Shown here: positions 5,211 through 13,599 of the stretch, in pieces
Position numbering within the stretch: position 1 is the stretch's first letter
Layout: every line of letters begins with the position of its first letter
Assembly: GCA_964491375.1 (NCBI GenBank)
Contig: CAZBGL010000018.1
Span: 1-18,099 of the forward strand
DNA from: CAZBGL01 sp964491375
Lineage (GTDB): Bacteria > Desulfobacterota > Deferrisomatia > Deferrisomatales > Deferrisomataceae
DNA: 18,099 nt
Direction: 5' to 3'
Notes under the pieces: generated by a model
What the model was told of the DNA's origin: nothing
Databases searched by the model: none
What the model saw: the letters and a program-made list of their open reading frames with translations, nothing else
Position numbers and translations under genes: made by a program

Positions 5211-6860
5211 ATGACGGCCACCCGGATCGTGCCCCTGGGGGGACTGGGAGAGATCGGTCTGAACGCCCTTCTCTTGGAGAGCGGGGGGGAGCGGATCCTG
5301 GTGGACTTCGGCCTGATGTTTCCCCAGGACGTACACCCCGGGGCCGAATATCTCGTCCCCGACGCTTCGTACCTGAGGACCCCCGGCCGGCTCCGGGCCG
5401 TGTTCCTCACCCACGGACACGAGGATCACATCGGGGGCCTCCCCCATCTGCTGGCCGAGCACCGGGTGCCCGTGTACGGCACCCCCATGACCGTCGGGCT
5501 CCTCCGGGAACGCCTGGCCGAGCGGAACCCCCAGGCCCGGTCCCTGCTGAGGGCGGTGGCCCCGGGAACGGTGGTGGAGGAGGGACCCTTCCGGGTGGAG
5601 TTCATCCGGGTGACCCATTCCACAGCCGAGGCCTGCGCCCTGGGCATCCGGACCCCGGGCGGCACGGTGCTCCACACGGGCGACTTCAAGTTCGACCCCG
5701 ACCCGGTGGACGGAAAGCTCACGGACGAACGGGCCCTGGCCCGTTGGGGCGAGGGGGGCGTGGACCTTTTGTGCTGCGACAGCACGAACGCCCATCGGCC
5801 GGGTCCCACGCCTTCGGAGCGGCTGGTGGGCGAGGCGTTCCGGCGCCTCATGCTCGGCGTGGAGGGCCGGGCCTGGGTGACCACGTTCGCCAGCAACGTC
5901 CATCGGATCCAGCAGGTGATCGAGGCGAGCCGGGCGGCGGGCCGGCGGGTGACGCTGGTGGGGCGGGCCATGGTGCGCACGGCCCGCCTCGCCCGGAGCC
6001 TGGGCCACCTGAGGCCCGCCCCGGGGGATCTCGTGCCCGAGCCCCGGAGCCGGGGTTTCCCCCGGGGGGCGCTCACGGTGCTGCTCACGGGCAGCCAGGC
6101 CGAGCCGGGCAGCGCCCTGTGGCGGGTGGTCCGGGGGCTGGAGCGCCACCACCGGATCCTTCCCGGCGACCACGTGTTTTTCTCCTCGCGCCTGATCCCG
6201 GGGAACGAGCGGGCGATCCACCGCCTGATCGACCGGTGCATCCGTCTGGGGGCGCGGGTGCACTACGAAGAGGTCTCGGAGATACACGTGTCCGGCCACG
6301 CGTCGGCCGCGGACGTGGTCCGGATGGTGAAAACGGTGCGGCCACGCCACGTGCTGGCGGTTCACGGCGAACTGCGGCACCTGGAAGCCCTGGTCGGCGT
6401 GGTGTGCGGGATGGGCGTCCCGGCGGAGCGGGTGTTCCGGTTGACCAACGGCCAGACCCTGTGGCTCGAGGGGGGAGAGGTCCGCCGCGGGGAGCCCGTG
6501 CCCACGGGGCGGTGCTACGTGGAGGCCGATGTGTTGGCCGGGGAGGACGACCCGGGCCTGGGTGACCGGATCCGCCTGGGTCGCGCCGGGGTGGCGGCGG
6601 CCTCGGTGGTTCTGGACCGGTGGGGATGCCTGGTCTCCGGCCCCCGGGTGGTGCTGCGGGGCGTGTTCCCCGAGCAGGAAAACGCCGGGGCCGAACGCCG
6701 GGCCGAGCACGTGCTCCGGGAGGCCCTGGCCGCCCGGGCCGAGCGTCTGGAGGCGCCGGAGCACTGGGAGGCCGAGATGGTCCGGGCCCTCAGACGCCAC
6801 TTCCGTAAACAGGGCAACCGCCGGCCCGTGGTGCTCGCCACGGTGCATGCGCTGGATTGA
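5211..6860 (+). CDS. rnj: Ribonuclease J
   Basis: RNase J is a cytoplasmic metallo-beta-lactamase/beta-CASP nuclease with 5'-3' exo- and endoribonuclease activity used in mRNA decay and rRNA maturation. The 549-residue protein is of normal length. The metal-binding motif HGHEDH is at residues 68-73, with His136 (VTHS), Asp158 (HTGDFKFD), CDSTNAHRPG at 189-198, TFASNVHRIQQV at 225-236, the beta-CASP IHVSGHAS (His363) and VHGELRH (His385), then a C-terminal domain. Some family positions differ: HSTAEA where HSIPDS is common, TGSQAEP for TGSQGEP, and LEALV where the usual HA follows. The frame opens at 5115, but ATG 5211 is chosen: GGAG (5199-5202) is 8 bases upstream and the protein then starts at the conserved IVPLGGLGEIG. 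Divergent from rplM. Confidence 0.95.
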   Translation: MTATRIVPLGGLGEIGLNALLLESGGERILVDFGLMFPQDVHPGAEYLVPDASYLRTPGRLRAVFLTHGHEDHIGGLPHLLAEHRVPVYGTPMTVGLLRERLAERNPQARSLLRAVAPGTVVEEGPFRVEFIRVTHSTAEACALGIRTPGGTVLHTGDFKFDPDPVDGKLTDERALARWGEGGVDLLCCDSTNAHRPGPTPSERLVGEAFRRLMLGVEGRAWVTTFASNVHRIQQVIEASRAAGRRVTLVGRAMVRTARLARSLGHLRPAPGDLVPEPRSRGFPRGALTVLLTGSQAEPGSALWRVVRGLERHHRILPGDHVFFSSRLIPGNERAIHRLIDRCIRLGARVHYEEVSEIHVSGHASAADVVRMVKTVRPRHVLAVHGELRHLEALVGVVCGMGVPAERVFRLTNGQTLWLEGGEVRRGEPVPTGRCYVEADVLAGEDDPGLGDRIRLGRAGVAAASVVLDRWGCLVSGPRVVLRGVFPEQENAGAERRAEHVLREALAARAERLEAPEHWEAEMVRALRRHFRKQGNRRPVVLATVHALD

Positions 6861-6885
6861 CTCCCTTACGGGCCCTCTCTAAAGT
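6857..6885 (+). promoter_or_regulatory. Candidate promoter of uppP
   Basis: TTGACT (6857-6862, 5 of 6), a 17-base spacer and TAAAGT (6880-6885, 4 of 6) lie 29 bases before the uppP start. The -35 element contains the rnj stop codon. uppP, and possibly ftsK, could therefore be transcribed independently of rnj. Confidence 0.6.
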
Positions 6886-6914
6886 AGACCGTTCACGCGG
6901 TTTCAGGAGCGTCC

Positions 6915-7700
6915 ATGACCCCGTTCCAGAGCGCCCTGCTCGGCCTGCTGCAGGGCATCACCGAGTTCCTCCCCGTGAGCTCGTCGGGCCACCTGGTGCT
7001 GGCCCAGGCACTGCTGCCCGGGTTCGAGCAACCCGGGGTCCTGTTCGACGTGATGCTCCATTTTGCCACCCTGGCCGCCGTGGTGGTGTACTTTCGCCGC
7101 GACGTGGGGCGCCTCGTGCGCGCCCTGGCCCCCGGGGGGGAGCCGGCCCAGCGAAGGATCGCGGGGTGGATCGTGGCGGCCACCGTGCCCACGGGCCTCA
7201 TCGGGGTGTTGTTCCAGGACGTGCTGGAATCGCTGTTCCACGCGCCGCGGGCCGCCGCGGCGATGCTCCTGGTCACCGGGGTGCTCCTGTGGCTGGGCGA
7301 GACCCTCGGACGCCCCCGCCACGGGCTGGAACGGTTCGGCCTGGGACGTGCCCTGGCCGTGGGCACGGTCCAGGGGTTGGCCATCGTTCCCGGGATCAGC
7401 CGGTCGGGCTCCACGATCGCCGCCGCGTGCCTGATGGGCGTGCGGCCCGAGGATGCGGCCCGGTTCAGCTTCCTCCTGTCCATTCCGGCGATCGTGGGAG
7501 CGGTGGTGCTGCAGTTGCCCCATCTGGGCGGTGTGCCGGCGGAGGCCCTTCCGGTCTACGGGCTGGGCATGGCCGCTGCCTTCCTTTCGGGTGTGGCGGC
7601 CATCGGGGTGCTCATGGGGGCGGTGCGCAACGCCCGGTTCCGGTGGTTTGCCCTGTACTGCTGGGCCCTGGGGATCGGCTACCTCCTGTGGGGACCGTGA
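6915..7700 (+). CDS. uppP: Undecaprenyl-diphosphate phosphatase
   Basis: UppP (BacA) is an inner-membrane enzyme that removes a phosphate from undecaprenyl diphosphate, recycling the lipid carrier for peptidoglycan and other surface polymers; overproduction gives bacitracin resistance in known cases. The 261-residue, very hydrophobic protein contains the two family signatures: GITEFLPVSSSGHL (residues 14-27), with the catalytic Glu and Ser/His region, and PGISRSGST (159-167), with the essential arginine. PAIVGAVVLQ follows at 191-200. Multiple membrane helices are evident. AGGAG (6905-6909) lies 5 bases before the ATG. It sits between rnj and ftsK, 16 bases before ftsK, and has a plausible promoter of its own. 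Confidence 0.98.
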   Translation: MTPFQSALLGLLQGITEFLPVSSSGHLVLAQALLPGFEQPGVLFDVMLHFATLAAVVVYFRRDVGRLVRALAPGGEPAQRRIAGWIVAATVPTGLIGVLFQDVLESLFHAPRAAAAMLLVTGVLLWLGETLGRPRHGLERFGLGRALAVGTVQGLAIVPGISRSGSTIAAACLMGVRPEDAARFSFLLSIPAIVGAVVLQLPHLGGVPAEALPVYGLGMAAAFLSGVAAIGVLMGAVRNARFRWFALYCWALGIGYLLWGP

Positions 7701-7716
7701 GGGGCGCGGGGTTTCC

Positions 7717-9948
7717 ATGTCGAAGCGGAAAGGAAACGGTCGTCCGTCGCGCGTGGGGGCCGCCCTCAGCGGATGGCGCGAGCACGTGGGACCGCGTGTG
7801 CGCTCGGAGCTCCAAGGGCTGGCCCTGGCGCTCCTGTGCGCCTTCCTGGTGCTGGCCTTGGCCTCGTATCGCACGGCCGACCCGTCGTTCAACACGGCGG
7901 CCGAGGCGGCGCAACCCCACAACCTGGGGGGGGTGGTCGGGGCCTACGCCGCAGACCTCTTGTTCCAGTCCCTGGGCTACGCGGCGTGGCTCCTGCCCTT
8001 GGCGCTCGGGGTGTGCGCGGTACGGTACGTGCTGCTGAGGCCCCTTGCCCGGCCGGGGTGGGTGGCCGCGGGATACACCCTCCTGGGATTGGCCACGGCC
8101 GGGCTTCTGAGCCTCGGGATCGGGCAGGTACGCATCGACGAGCTGGAGATCGCTGCGGGAGGAGCCGTGGGTGAGTTGCTGGCCCGGGCGCTGGCGCGCT
8201 ACCTGAACCGGCCCGGGGCGGCGCTGGTGCTCGGCGGGACCTGGCTCGCCGCGCTGATGTTCACGGTGAACCTGAGCCTCTACTCCTTCTGGGAAGGGGT
8301 GCGGCTTCGGCTCGTGGGGGCCGCGTACCGAGTGCGGGACGCCTGGATCCTCCGGCGCGAACGGCGGGCCAAGCGGCGCGAGCGGAGAGGCCGCGCCCAG
8401 GCCGTGCGGCGCAGGGGCCCCGAGGTGCAAGTGGAGGCATCGACCCCCCGGGTGGAGCCGCCCCCGGCCAGAGCGCCGGTCCAGGAGGTCTTCCCGTTTG
8501 CGGCCGAGGTGGACGGCTACCGGCTCCCGTCGTTGGACCTTCTGGATCCGGGATCCCCTCCGGAGGAGGCCCCCGATGAGGAGGGGCTGCGCATGCAGTC
8601 CCGGGTTCTCGAGAAGAAGCTCCAGGATTTCGGGGTCGAGGGCACGGTGGAGCGGGTGCGGCCGGGACCGGTCATCACCCTGTTCGAGTTCAAGCCGGCC
8701 CCGGGCATCAAGATCAACCGCATCGTGAACCTCGAGGACGATCTGGCCCTGGCCATGCAGGCCCAGACCGTGCGGGTGATCGCCCCGATCCCGGGAAAGG
8801 CCGCCGTGGGGATCGAGATCCCGAACCATCATCGCCAGACCGTATACCTTCGGGACGTTTTGAGTTCGGCCGCTTACCAGGAGTCGCGTTCCCGACTCAC
8901 CCTGGCCCTGGGGAAAGACAGCGCGGGCAACCCCTACGTGGCCGACCTGGCCCGCATGCCCCACCTCCTGATCGCGGGTGCCACCGGATCGGGGAAGAGC
9001 GTGGCCGTGCACGCCATGCTGGCCAGCCTTCTGTTCCGGTGCACCCCCCGGGACGTCCGCCTCCTGATCGTGGATCCCAAGATGCTGGAGCTGTCGGTGT
9101 ACAACGACATCCCGCACCTGCTGCTTCCGGTGGTCACCGACGCGAAGAAGGCGGCCGTGGCCCTGCGGTGGGCCGTGCAGGAGATGGAGCGCCGGTACCG
9201 GCTCATGGCCGAGGAGGAGGTGCGCAACATCGTCACCTACAACCGGCGGATCGAGAAGCGGATCCGCGCCCTCCGGGGGCGGCCCCCGGCCGAGGACGAG
9301 AACACCGAACGCCTTCCGTACGTCGTGGTGGTGATCGACGAGCTGGCCGACCTCATGATGGTGGCCTCCAAGGAGGTGGAGGACTCCATCGCCCGGCTCG
9401 CCCAGATGGCGCGGGCCGCGGGCATCCATCTCATCGTGGCCACCCAGCGGCCCTCGGTGGACGTGCTCACCGGCATGATCAAGGCGAACTTTCCCGCGCG
9501 CATCGCGTTCAAGGTGGCCTCCAAGGTGGACTCCCGGACCATCCTGGACGCCTCCGGTGCCGAGACCCTGCTGGGCGGCGGCGACATGCTGTTCCTGCCC
9601 CCGGGCACGTCCCGCCTGGAGCGGCTCCACGGCTCGTACGTGTCCGAGGGCGAGATCGCCCGGCTCGTGGCGTTCCTCCGGGAGCAGGGGGCGCCCGAGT
9701 ACCGCGAGGAGATCCTGCGGGAGCCCGAGCCGACCGAGCCGGACGAGGACGCGGAGTTCGACGAGTTGTACGATCGGGCCGTGGCCCTCGTGGCCGAGAC
9801 CCGGCAGGCCTCGATCTCGATGATCCAGCGGCGGCTGAAGATCGGATACAACCGGGCCGCACGCATGATCGAACGGATGGAGAAGGAGGGCGTGGTCGGC
9901 CCGGCCCGGGGGGCCAAGCCGCGGGAAGTGCTGATCCGGAAGGTGTAG
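7717..9948 (+). CDS. ftsK: DNA translocase FtsK
   Basis: FtsK/SpoIIIE is a septum-located hexameric motor that pumps chromosomal DNA during division. The 743-residue protein has the full order: an N-terminal membrane domain with about four hydrophobic segments (roughly residues 33-50, 75-107, 116-136 and 168-192), a short Arg-rich then Pro-rich linker (about 210-260), the alpha domain, and a RecA-like motor with Walker A GATGSGKS (421-428) and Walker B VVVIDELADLM (537-547). A C-terminal gamma winged helix follows (about 680-740, with SISMIQRRLKIGYNRAAR), which reads the polar KOPS-type DNA signals. The linker is far shorter than in E. coli. The frame is open upstream across uppP, but ATG 7717 gives the normal N-terminus; the ribosome site is only a loose G-rich stretch. 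uppP ends 16 bases earlier. Confidence 0.98.
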   Translation: MSKRKGNGRPSRVGAALSGWREHVGPRVRSELQGLALALLCAFLVLALASYRTADPSFNTAAEAAQPHNLGGVVGAYAADLLFQSLGYAAWLLPLALGVCAVRYVLLRPLARPGWVAAGYTLLGLATAGLLSLGIGQVRIDELEIAAGGAVGELLARALARYLNRPGAALVLGGTWLAALMFTVNLSLYSFWEGVRLRLVGAAYRVRDAWILRRERRAKRRERRGRAQAVRRRGPEVQVEASTPRVEPPPARAPVQEVFPFAAEVDGYRLPSLDLLDPGSPPEEAPDEEGLRMQSRVLEKKLQDFGVEGTVERVRPGPVITLFEFKPAPGIKINRIVNLEDDLALAMQAQTVRVIAPIPGKAAVGIEIPNHHRQTVYLRDVLSSAAYQESRSRLTLALGKDSAGNPYVADLARMPHLLIAGATGSGKSVAVHAMLASLLFRCTPRDVRLLIVDPKMLELSVYNDIPHLLLPVVTDAKKAAVALRWAVQEMERRYRLMAEEEVRNIVTYNRRIEKRIRALRGRPPAEDENTERLPYVVVVIDELADLMMVASKEVEDSIARLAQMARAAGIHLIVATQRPSVDVLTGMIKANFPARIAFKVASKVDSRTILDASGAETLLGGGDMLFLPPGTSRLERLHGSYVSEGEIARLVAFLREQGAPEYREEILREPEPTEPDEDAEFDELYDRAVALVAETRQASISMIQRRLKIGYNRAARMIERMEKEGVVGPARGAKPREVLIRKV

Positions 9949-10299
9949 GGGGCCGGGTCCGGCCCTGGGCGCGCAGACCGGTGGCCCGCCGGATCCACGG
10001 CCTGGGCGGCAGTGCCCGAATGCCGGGGTGCCGCTCGCGTGCACCGTTGGTGGGGTCGGGGGACCGCGGCGTCTGGCCTTCCGGCCCCTGAACGAACCCG
10101 GGCCCCTGGCGGAGGTGGGTAGTATCGGCGGATAGCCGTGGGCCGGCCCCGGCGGCGCTCGCGGGTTCCAAGGCAAGCCGGCCTGCCGGCTCCCGGGCCT
10201 CCAGGCCCTTGGACGGGAAACGGGCAGCACCCGGGACTGCCCGATCACAGGACGTTGGGGTGCGGGCCCGTGCCCGGGATGCGTCCGAAAGAGGAGTCG
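9949..10299. other. Intergenic region between ftsK and lolA, rich in inverted repeats
   Basis: No gene is supported in these 351 bases. Just after the ftsK stop is a GGGCCGG-GT-CCGGCCC hairpin (9950-9965), without a T tract, that could assist termination. Nearer lolA are AGCCGGC-CT-GCCGGCT (10176-10191) and GGGCCT-CC-AGGCCC (10195-10208), both between CCAA (10168-10171) and TTGG (10209-10212), which could close them into a branched fold. CGGGCAG/CTGCCCG (10221-10227/10237-10243) follows. The only AT-rich spot is GGTAGTATC near 10120; I could not pair it with a good -35 box. In sequence this GC-rich some short inverted repeats arise by chance. Confidence 0.45.
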
Positions 10300-10941
10300 A
10301 TGACCCGGTACCTGTTGCCCGTGCTTTCTTTGTGGTTGTGGGCCGCCCCCAGTGCGTCGGGCGCCGGCCCCAGGGAGCTTCTCGAGGAACTGCGGAGGGC
10401 GTACGCGTCCGTCGAAACCCTGCAGGCCCGGTTCGTCCAGGTTTCCCGGTTCGGGGCCACGGGCGTGGAGCAGGAGGCCCGGGGCCGGGTGTTCCTGGCG
10501 CGGGGGGGCAGGATGCGCTGGGTCTATGACGGAGACGATCCCCAGGAGATCGTGAGCGACGGCACGTCCCTGTGGATCTACCAGGTCCGGGACCGCACCG
10601 TGCTCCGGCAGGACCTGGCGTCCCTCCCGCCGGCGGCCCGTGTGGCCTTGGACCTGCTGGACGGCCTCGAAGGGGTGGAACAGAACTTCGACCTGGAGCG
10701 CTGCGGGGATCGGTGCCTGGCCCTGGTGCCCCGGGGGGATGGGGCCGAGGTGTCCCGGGTGGAGGTTCGCCTCGCCCGGGACGGGCCGCGGGTCGCGTCC
10801 GTCACGACCGTGGACGCCCTGGGGAACCGGACCAGGATCCGGTTCGAGGAGATGAGGACGGATCCGGAGCTCCCGGAGGGGATGTTCGTGTTCCGGGTGC
10901 CCGAAGGGGTGCAGGTGCTGGGGCCGGAGGACATGCGGTGA
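10300..10941 (+). CDS. lolA: Outer-membrane lipoprotein carrier protein LolA
   Basis: LolA is the periplasmic chaperone that receives lipoproteins from the LolCDE transporter and carries them to the outer membrane. The 213-residue protein has a Sec signal peptide (MTRYLLPVLSLWLWAAPSAS, cleavage near residue 20-22). The LolA fold pattern follows: LLEELRRAYASVETLQARFVQ, then RGRVFLARGGRMRWVYD, DGTSLWIYQ, QDLASLPPAAR and a final beta segment with FRVPEGVQVL. The open frame reaches back to 10138, but ATG 10300 is chosen for GAGGAG (10291-10296) and the signal peptide. The last four bases overlap the GTG start of rimO, so the two are translationally coupled. No lolB or lolCDE gene is in view; LolB is missing from many bacteria outside the beta- and gammaproteobacteria. 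Confidence 0.93.
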   Translation: MTRYLLPVLSLWLWAAPSASGAGPRELLEELRRAYASVETLQARFVQVSRFGATGVEQEARGRVFLARGGRMRWVYDGDDPQEIVSDGTSLWIYQVRDRTVLRQDLASLPPAARVALDLLDGLEGVEQNFDLERCGDRCLALVPRGDGAEVSRVEVRLARDGPRVASVTTVDALGNRTRIRFEEMRTDPELPEGMFVFRVPEGVQVLGPEDMR

Positions 10942-12245
10942 AGACCGTGAGCCTCATCAGCCTGGGATGCGCCAAGAACCGGGTGGATGCGGAGCGTCTC
11001 CTCGGCGGGCTGGCCGCGCGGGGGTTCCGGGTGGTGGAGGACCCGGCGCGGGCCCGGTTGGTCATCGTGAACACGTGCGGGTTCATCCGCGACGCCGTGG
11101 AGGAGAGCATCGAAGAGATCCTGAAGGCGGCCCGGCTGAAGGAGGAAGGGGACTGTGAGGAGCTCGTGGTGGCCGGCTGCCTGGTCAAGCGCTACCCGGA
11201 CCTGCCCCGGGAGCTGCCCGAGGTGGACCGGTTTTTCGGCCCCGAGGACGTTCCCCGGATCCCGGAGATCCTGGCCGGCGATCCGGGGCGGCCCGACGCC
11301 CGGCCCGGTGCCCCTCACCGGCTCCTGACCCAGTTTCCCCACTCGGCGTACCTGAAGATCGCCGAGGGGTGCTCGAACCGGTGCTCGTACTGCACCATCC
11401 CCTCCATCCGTGGGGCCTACCGGTCGGAGCCGCGTGAGCGGGTGCTCGAAGAGGCCCGGATGCTGGCTGGCCGGGGGGTGAGGGAGCTGAACCTGGTGGC
11501 CCAGGACGTGACGGCGTACGGCCGGGACCGGGGCGGGAAAAGGGCCCTGGCGGAACTGCTCGAGGACCTGGCCGCCATCGAAGGGATCCGCTGGATCCGG
11601 CTGCTCTACGCGTATCCCCGGCCCTTGCCCGAAGGGGTCGTGGAGCTCCTGGCCGCGGGCGGCAAGGTGGTCCCCTACCTGGACGTCCCCGTTCAGCACG
11701 TGCATCCCCGGATCCTGGGGGCCATGGGCCGCCCGTCCGCCGCGGGCCAAACCGAGGCCCTGCTGGAGTCGCTCCGGGAGCGGATCCCGGGCCTCGTTCT
11801 CCGGACCACCGTGATCGTGGGGTTCCCGGGGGAGACCGACGAGGAGTTCGAGACCCTGCTGGACTTCGTGGAGCGGTTCCGGTTCCACCACTTGGGTGCC
11901 TTCGCCTACTCTCCCGAGGAGGGGACCCCGGCGGCCGATCTGCGGCCCCGGGTGCCCCGGCGCGTGGTGCGCGAACGGCTCCACCGCCTCCTCTCGCTCC
12001 AGGCGCAAGTGAGCCGGGAGCGGAACCGGGAGTTCGTGGGGCGCTCCCTGGATGTGTTGGTGGACGGGGTGGACCGGGAGGGGCGGGTGGTGGGCCGGAC
12101 CTACGGCCAGGCCCCGGAGGTGGACGGGCACACGGTGATCTCGGCCGCACCCTCCCGCGAGCTGGAAGCCGGTCGGTTCGTCCGGGTCCGGATCACGGGT
12201 GCCTCCGAGTACGACCTGGAGGCCCGTCCGGAGGCAGTACGATGA
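10938..12245 (+). CDS. rimO: Ribosomal protein S12 methylthiotransferase RimO
   Basis: RimO is a radical SAM enzyme that adds a methylthio group to the conserved Asp of ribosomal protein S12. The 435-residue protein has the N-terminal UPF0004 domain with three cluster cysteines (Cys11 in LGCAKNRVD, Cys47 in VNTCGFI, Cys81 in VAGCLVKRY) and the radical SAM CSNRCSYC (Cys145, 149, 152). A C-terminal TRAM domain lies at about 368-435. SLGCAKNRVD, NTCGFI and VAGCL are more RimO-like than MiaB-like, and the length fits RimO. The start is GTG 10938, with GGAGG (10926-10930) 7 bases upstream and a GTGA overlap with the lolA stop. The 3' end overlaps apbE by ATGA. Confidence 0.96.
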   Translation: MKTVSLISLGCAKNRVDAERLLGGLAARGFRVVEDPARARLVIVNTCGFIRDAVEESIEEILKAARLKEEGDCEELVVAGCLVKRYPDLPRELPEVDRFFGPEDVPRIPEILAGDPGRPDARPGAPHRLLTQFPHSAYLKIAEGCSNRCSYCTIPSIRGAYRSEPRERVLEEARMLAGRGVRELNLVAQDVTAYGRDRGGKRALAELLEDLAAIEGIRWIRLLYAYPRPLPEGVVELLAAGGKVVPYLDVPVQHVHPRILGAMGRPSAAGQTEALLESLRERIPGLVLRTTVIVGFPGETDEEFETLLDFVERFRFHHLGAFAYSPEEGTPAADLRPRVPRRVVRERLHRLLSLQAQVSRERNREFVGRSLDVLVDGVDREGRVVGRTYGQAPEVDGHTVISAAPSRELEAGRFVRVRITGASEYDLEARPEAVR

Positions 12246-13234
12246 GGGGGCTCCGCTGGATGGCGGTGGCGGCCGCCGTGGCACTTCTCATCGCCTATGC
12301 ATCGGCGCGGCGCCCCGGGGGGATCGTGTCGGAGAGCCGTTTCCTGATGGACACCCTGGTGACGGTCACCCTGTGGGGCATGCCCGAGCCCGATGCCCGC
12401 GGTGCGCTGGACGGGGCCTTCGAAGCGATGGAGCGGGTGGACCGGGAGATGGCCCGCAGGCCGGACACCCCGCTGGGGGAGCTCAACCGGGAGGGCCGGG
12501 CCCGGGTCTCCGAGTCCATGTACGCGGTGGTGGCGTCGGCCGTGGGTTGGGCCCGCCGAACCGCAGGGGCGTTCGATCCCACGGTGGCCCCGTTGCTGGA
12601 CCTGTGGGACATCCCCTCCGGGCCCCACCCGCCCCCGTCTCCCGGGGCGCTCGCCGAGGTTCTGGGCCGCACGGGGTGGCACCGGGTGCGCCTCGACGAG
12701 GAGGGGCGATGGGTCGACCTGGGGGGCACGGAGATCGACCTGGGGGGAATCGCCAAAGGGTACGCCATCGACCGGGCCGTGGAGGCCCTCCGCTCGGCCG
12801 GGGCCCGGGATTTCCTGGTGGATGCCGGGGGGGACCTCTACTTGGCCGGTACCAAGGGCGGAAGACCCTGGCGGATCGCCATCCAGCATCCCCGGGCCGA
12901 CCGCTACCTGCGGATCGTGGAGCCCCTGGAAGGGGCCCTCGTGACCTCCGGCGACTACGAGCGCTTCTTCGAGTGGGACGGGCAGCGCTTCCACCACATC
13001 CTGGATCCACGGACGGGGGAGCCGGCCCGGGGGTGCCAGAGCGTCACGGTGTGGGCTCCGGCCGCCGTGGACGCCGACGCCCTGGCCACGGCCGTGTTCG
13101 TCCTGGGGCCGGAAGAGGGCCTGAGGCTCCTGGAGCGGGAACCCGGGGTGGAGGGACTGATCGTGGCGTCGGACGGCACGGTGCTCGAGACACCGGGGTT
13201 CGCCCGGGTGGCTCCGGAGGGGACCGGGCGATGA
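12242..13234 (+). CDS. apbE: FAD:protein FMN transferase (ApbE)
   Basis: ApbE uses FAD to attach FMN covalently to a Thr/Ser of partner proteins such as RnfG/NqrC-type FMN-binding domains, outside the cytoplasmic membrane. The 330-residue protein has a hydrophobic N-terminal helix (residues 7-20) without a lipobox, so it is membrane-anchored or exported. It contains FLMDTLVTVTLWG (34-46), ELNREG (80-85), FDPTVAPLLDLW (111-122), DLGGIAKGYAID (166-177), DAGGDLYLAG (194-203), TSGDYERFF (235-243), HHILDPRTG (251-259) and DADALATAVF (277-286), covering the metal and FAD sites. It overlaps rimO by 4 bases and the next gene by 4 bases. No gene for an FMN-accepting domain is visible here, so its target is elsewhere or unrecognised. 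Confidence 0.95.
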   Translation: MRGLRWMAVAAAVALLIAYASARRPGGIVSESRFLMDTLVTVTLWGMPEPDARGALDGAFEAMERVDREMARRPDTPLGELNREGRARVSESMYAVVASAVGWARRTAGAFDPTVAPLLDLWDIPSGPHPPPSPGALAEVLGRTGWHRVRLDEEGRWVDLGGTEIDLGGIAKGYAIDRAVEALRSAGARDFLVDAGGDLYLAGTKGGRPWRIAIQHPRADRYLRIVEPLEGALVTSGDYERFFEWDGQRFHHILDPRTGEPARGCQSVTVWAPAAVDADALATAVFVLGPEEGLRLLEREPGVEGLIVASDGTVLETPGFARVAPEGTGR

Positions 13235-13599
13235 CCCGCCCCCTGTGGGGACGGTGGGACGCCGTGGTGGTGGGCGTCCTGCTGGTCCTCAACCTGGCGG
13301 CGTTCGGGTTTCCGTACCGGGGGAAACCGGCCGAGGGGGTCGAGATCCTGAGCGAGGGGGGACGCCGGGTGGTTCCGTTTGGCGCCGGCCGGATCGAGGT
13401 GCCGGGCCCCCTGGGGGTGACGGTGGTGGAGGTGGGCCGGGCCTCGGTGCGGGTCGCGGCCAGCCCGTGCCCCCGCCAGATCTGTGTACGGGCCGGCCCG
13501 GTTCGTCGCCCGGGAGGGGTCTCGGTGTGCCTGCCCAACCGGGTGGCCGTGCGGGTTCTGGGGATGCCCGGGGAGGGGGTGGATGCGGTGGGCCGGTGA
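13231..13599 (+). CDS. NusG domain II-containing membrane-anchored protein
   Basis: This 122-residue protein has one N-terminal membrane helix (residues 9-27) followed by a small extracytoplasmic beta domain of the NusG_II family. That family resembles domain 2 found in some NusG proteins but is not a transcription factor here. The signature is SPCPRQICVRAG...VCLPNRVAVRV, with three family-typical cysteines (Cys80, 85, 100) that could bind a metal or form a disulfide. The function of the family is not established. ATG overlaps the apbE stop (ATGA), and GGAGG (13216-13220) lies 10 bases upstream. The neighbouring ApbE and Gx-transporter genes are recurrent partners of this family, which suggests a membrane redox or transport role rather than transcription. 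Confidence 0.88.
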   Translation: MTRPLWGRWDAVVVGVLLVLNLAAFGFPYRGKPAEGVEILSEGGRRVVPFGAGRIEVPGPLGVTVVEVGRASVRVAASPCPRQICVRAGPVRRPGGVSVCLPNRVAVRVLGMPGEGVDAVGR

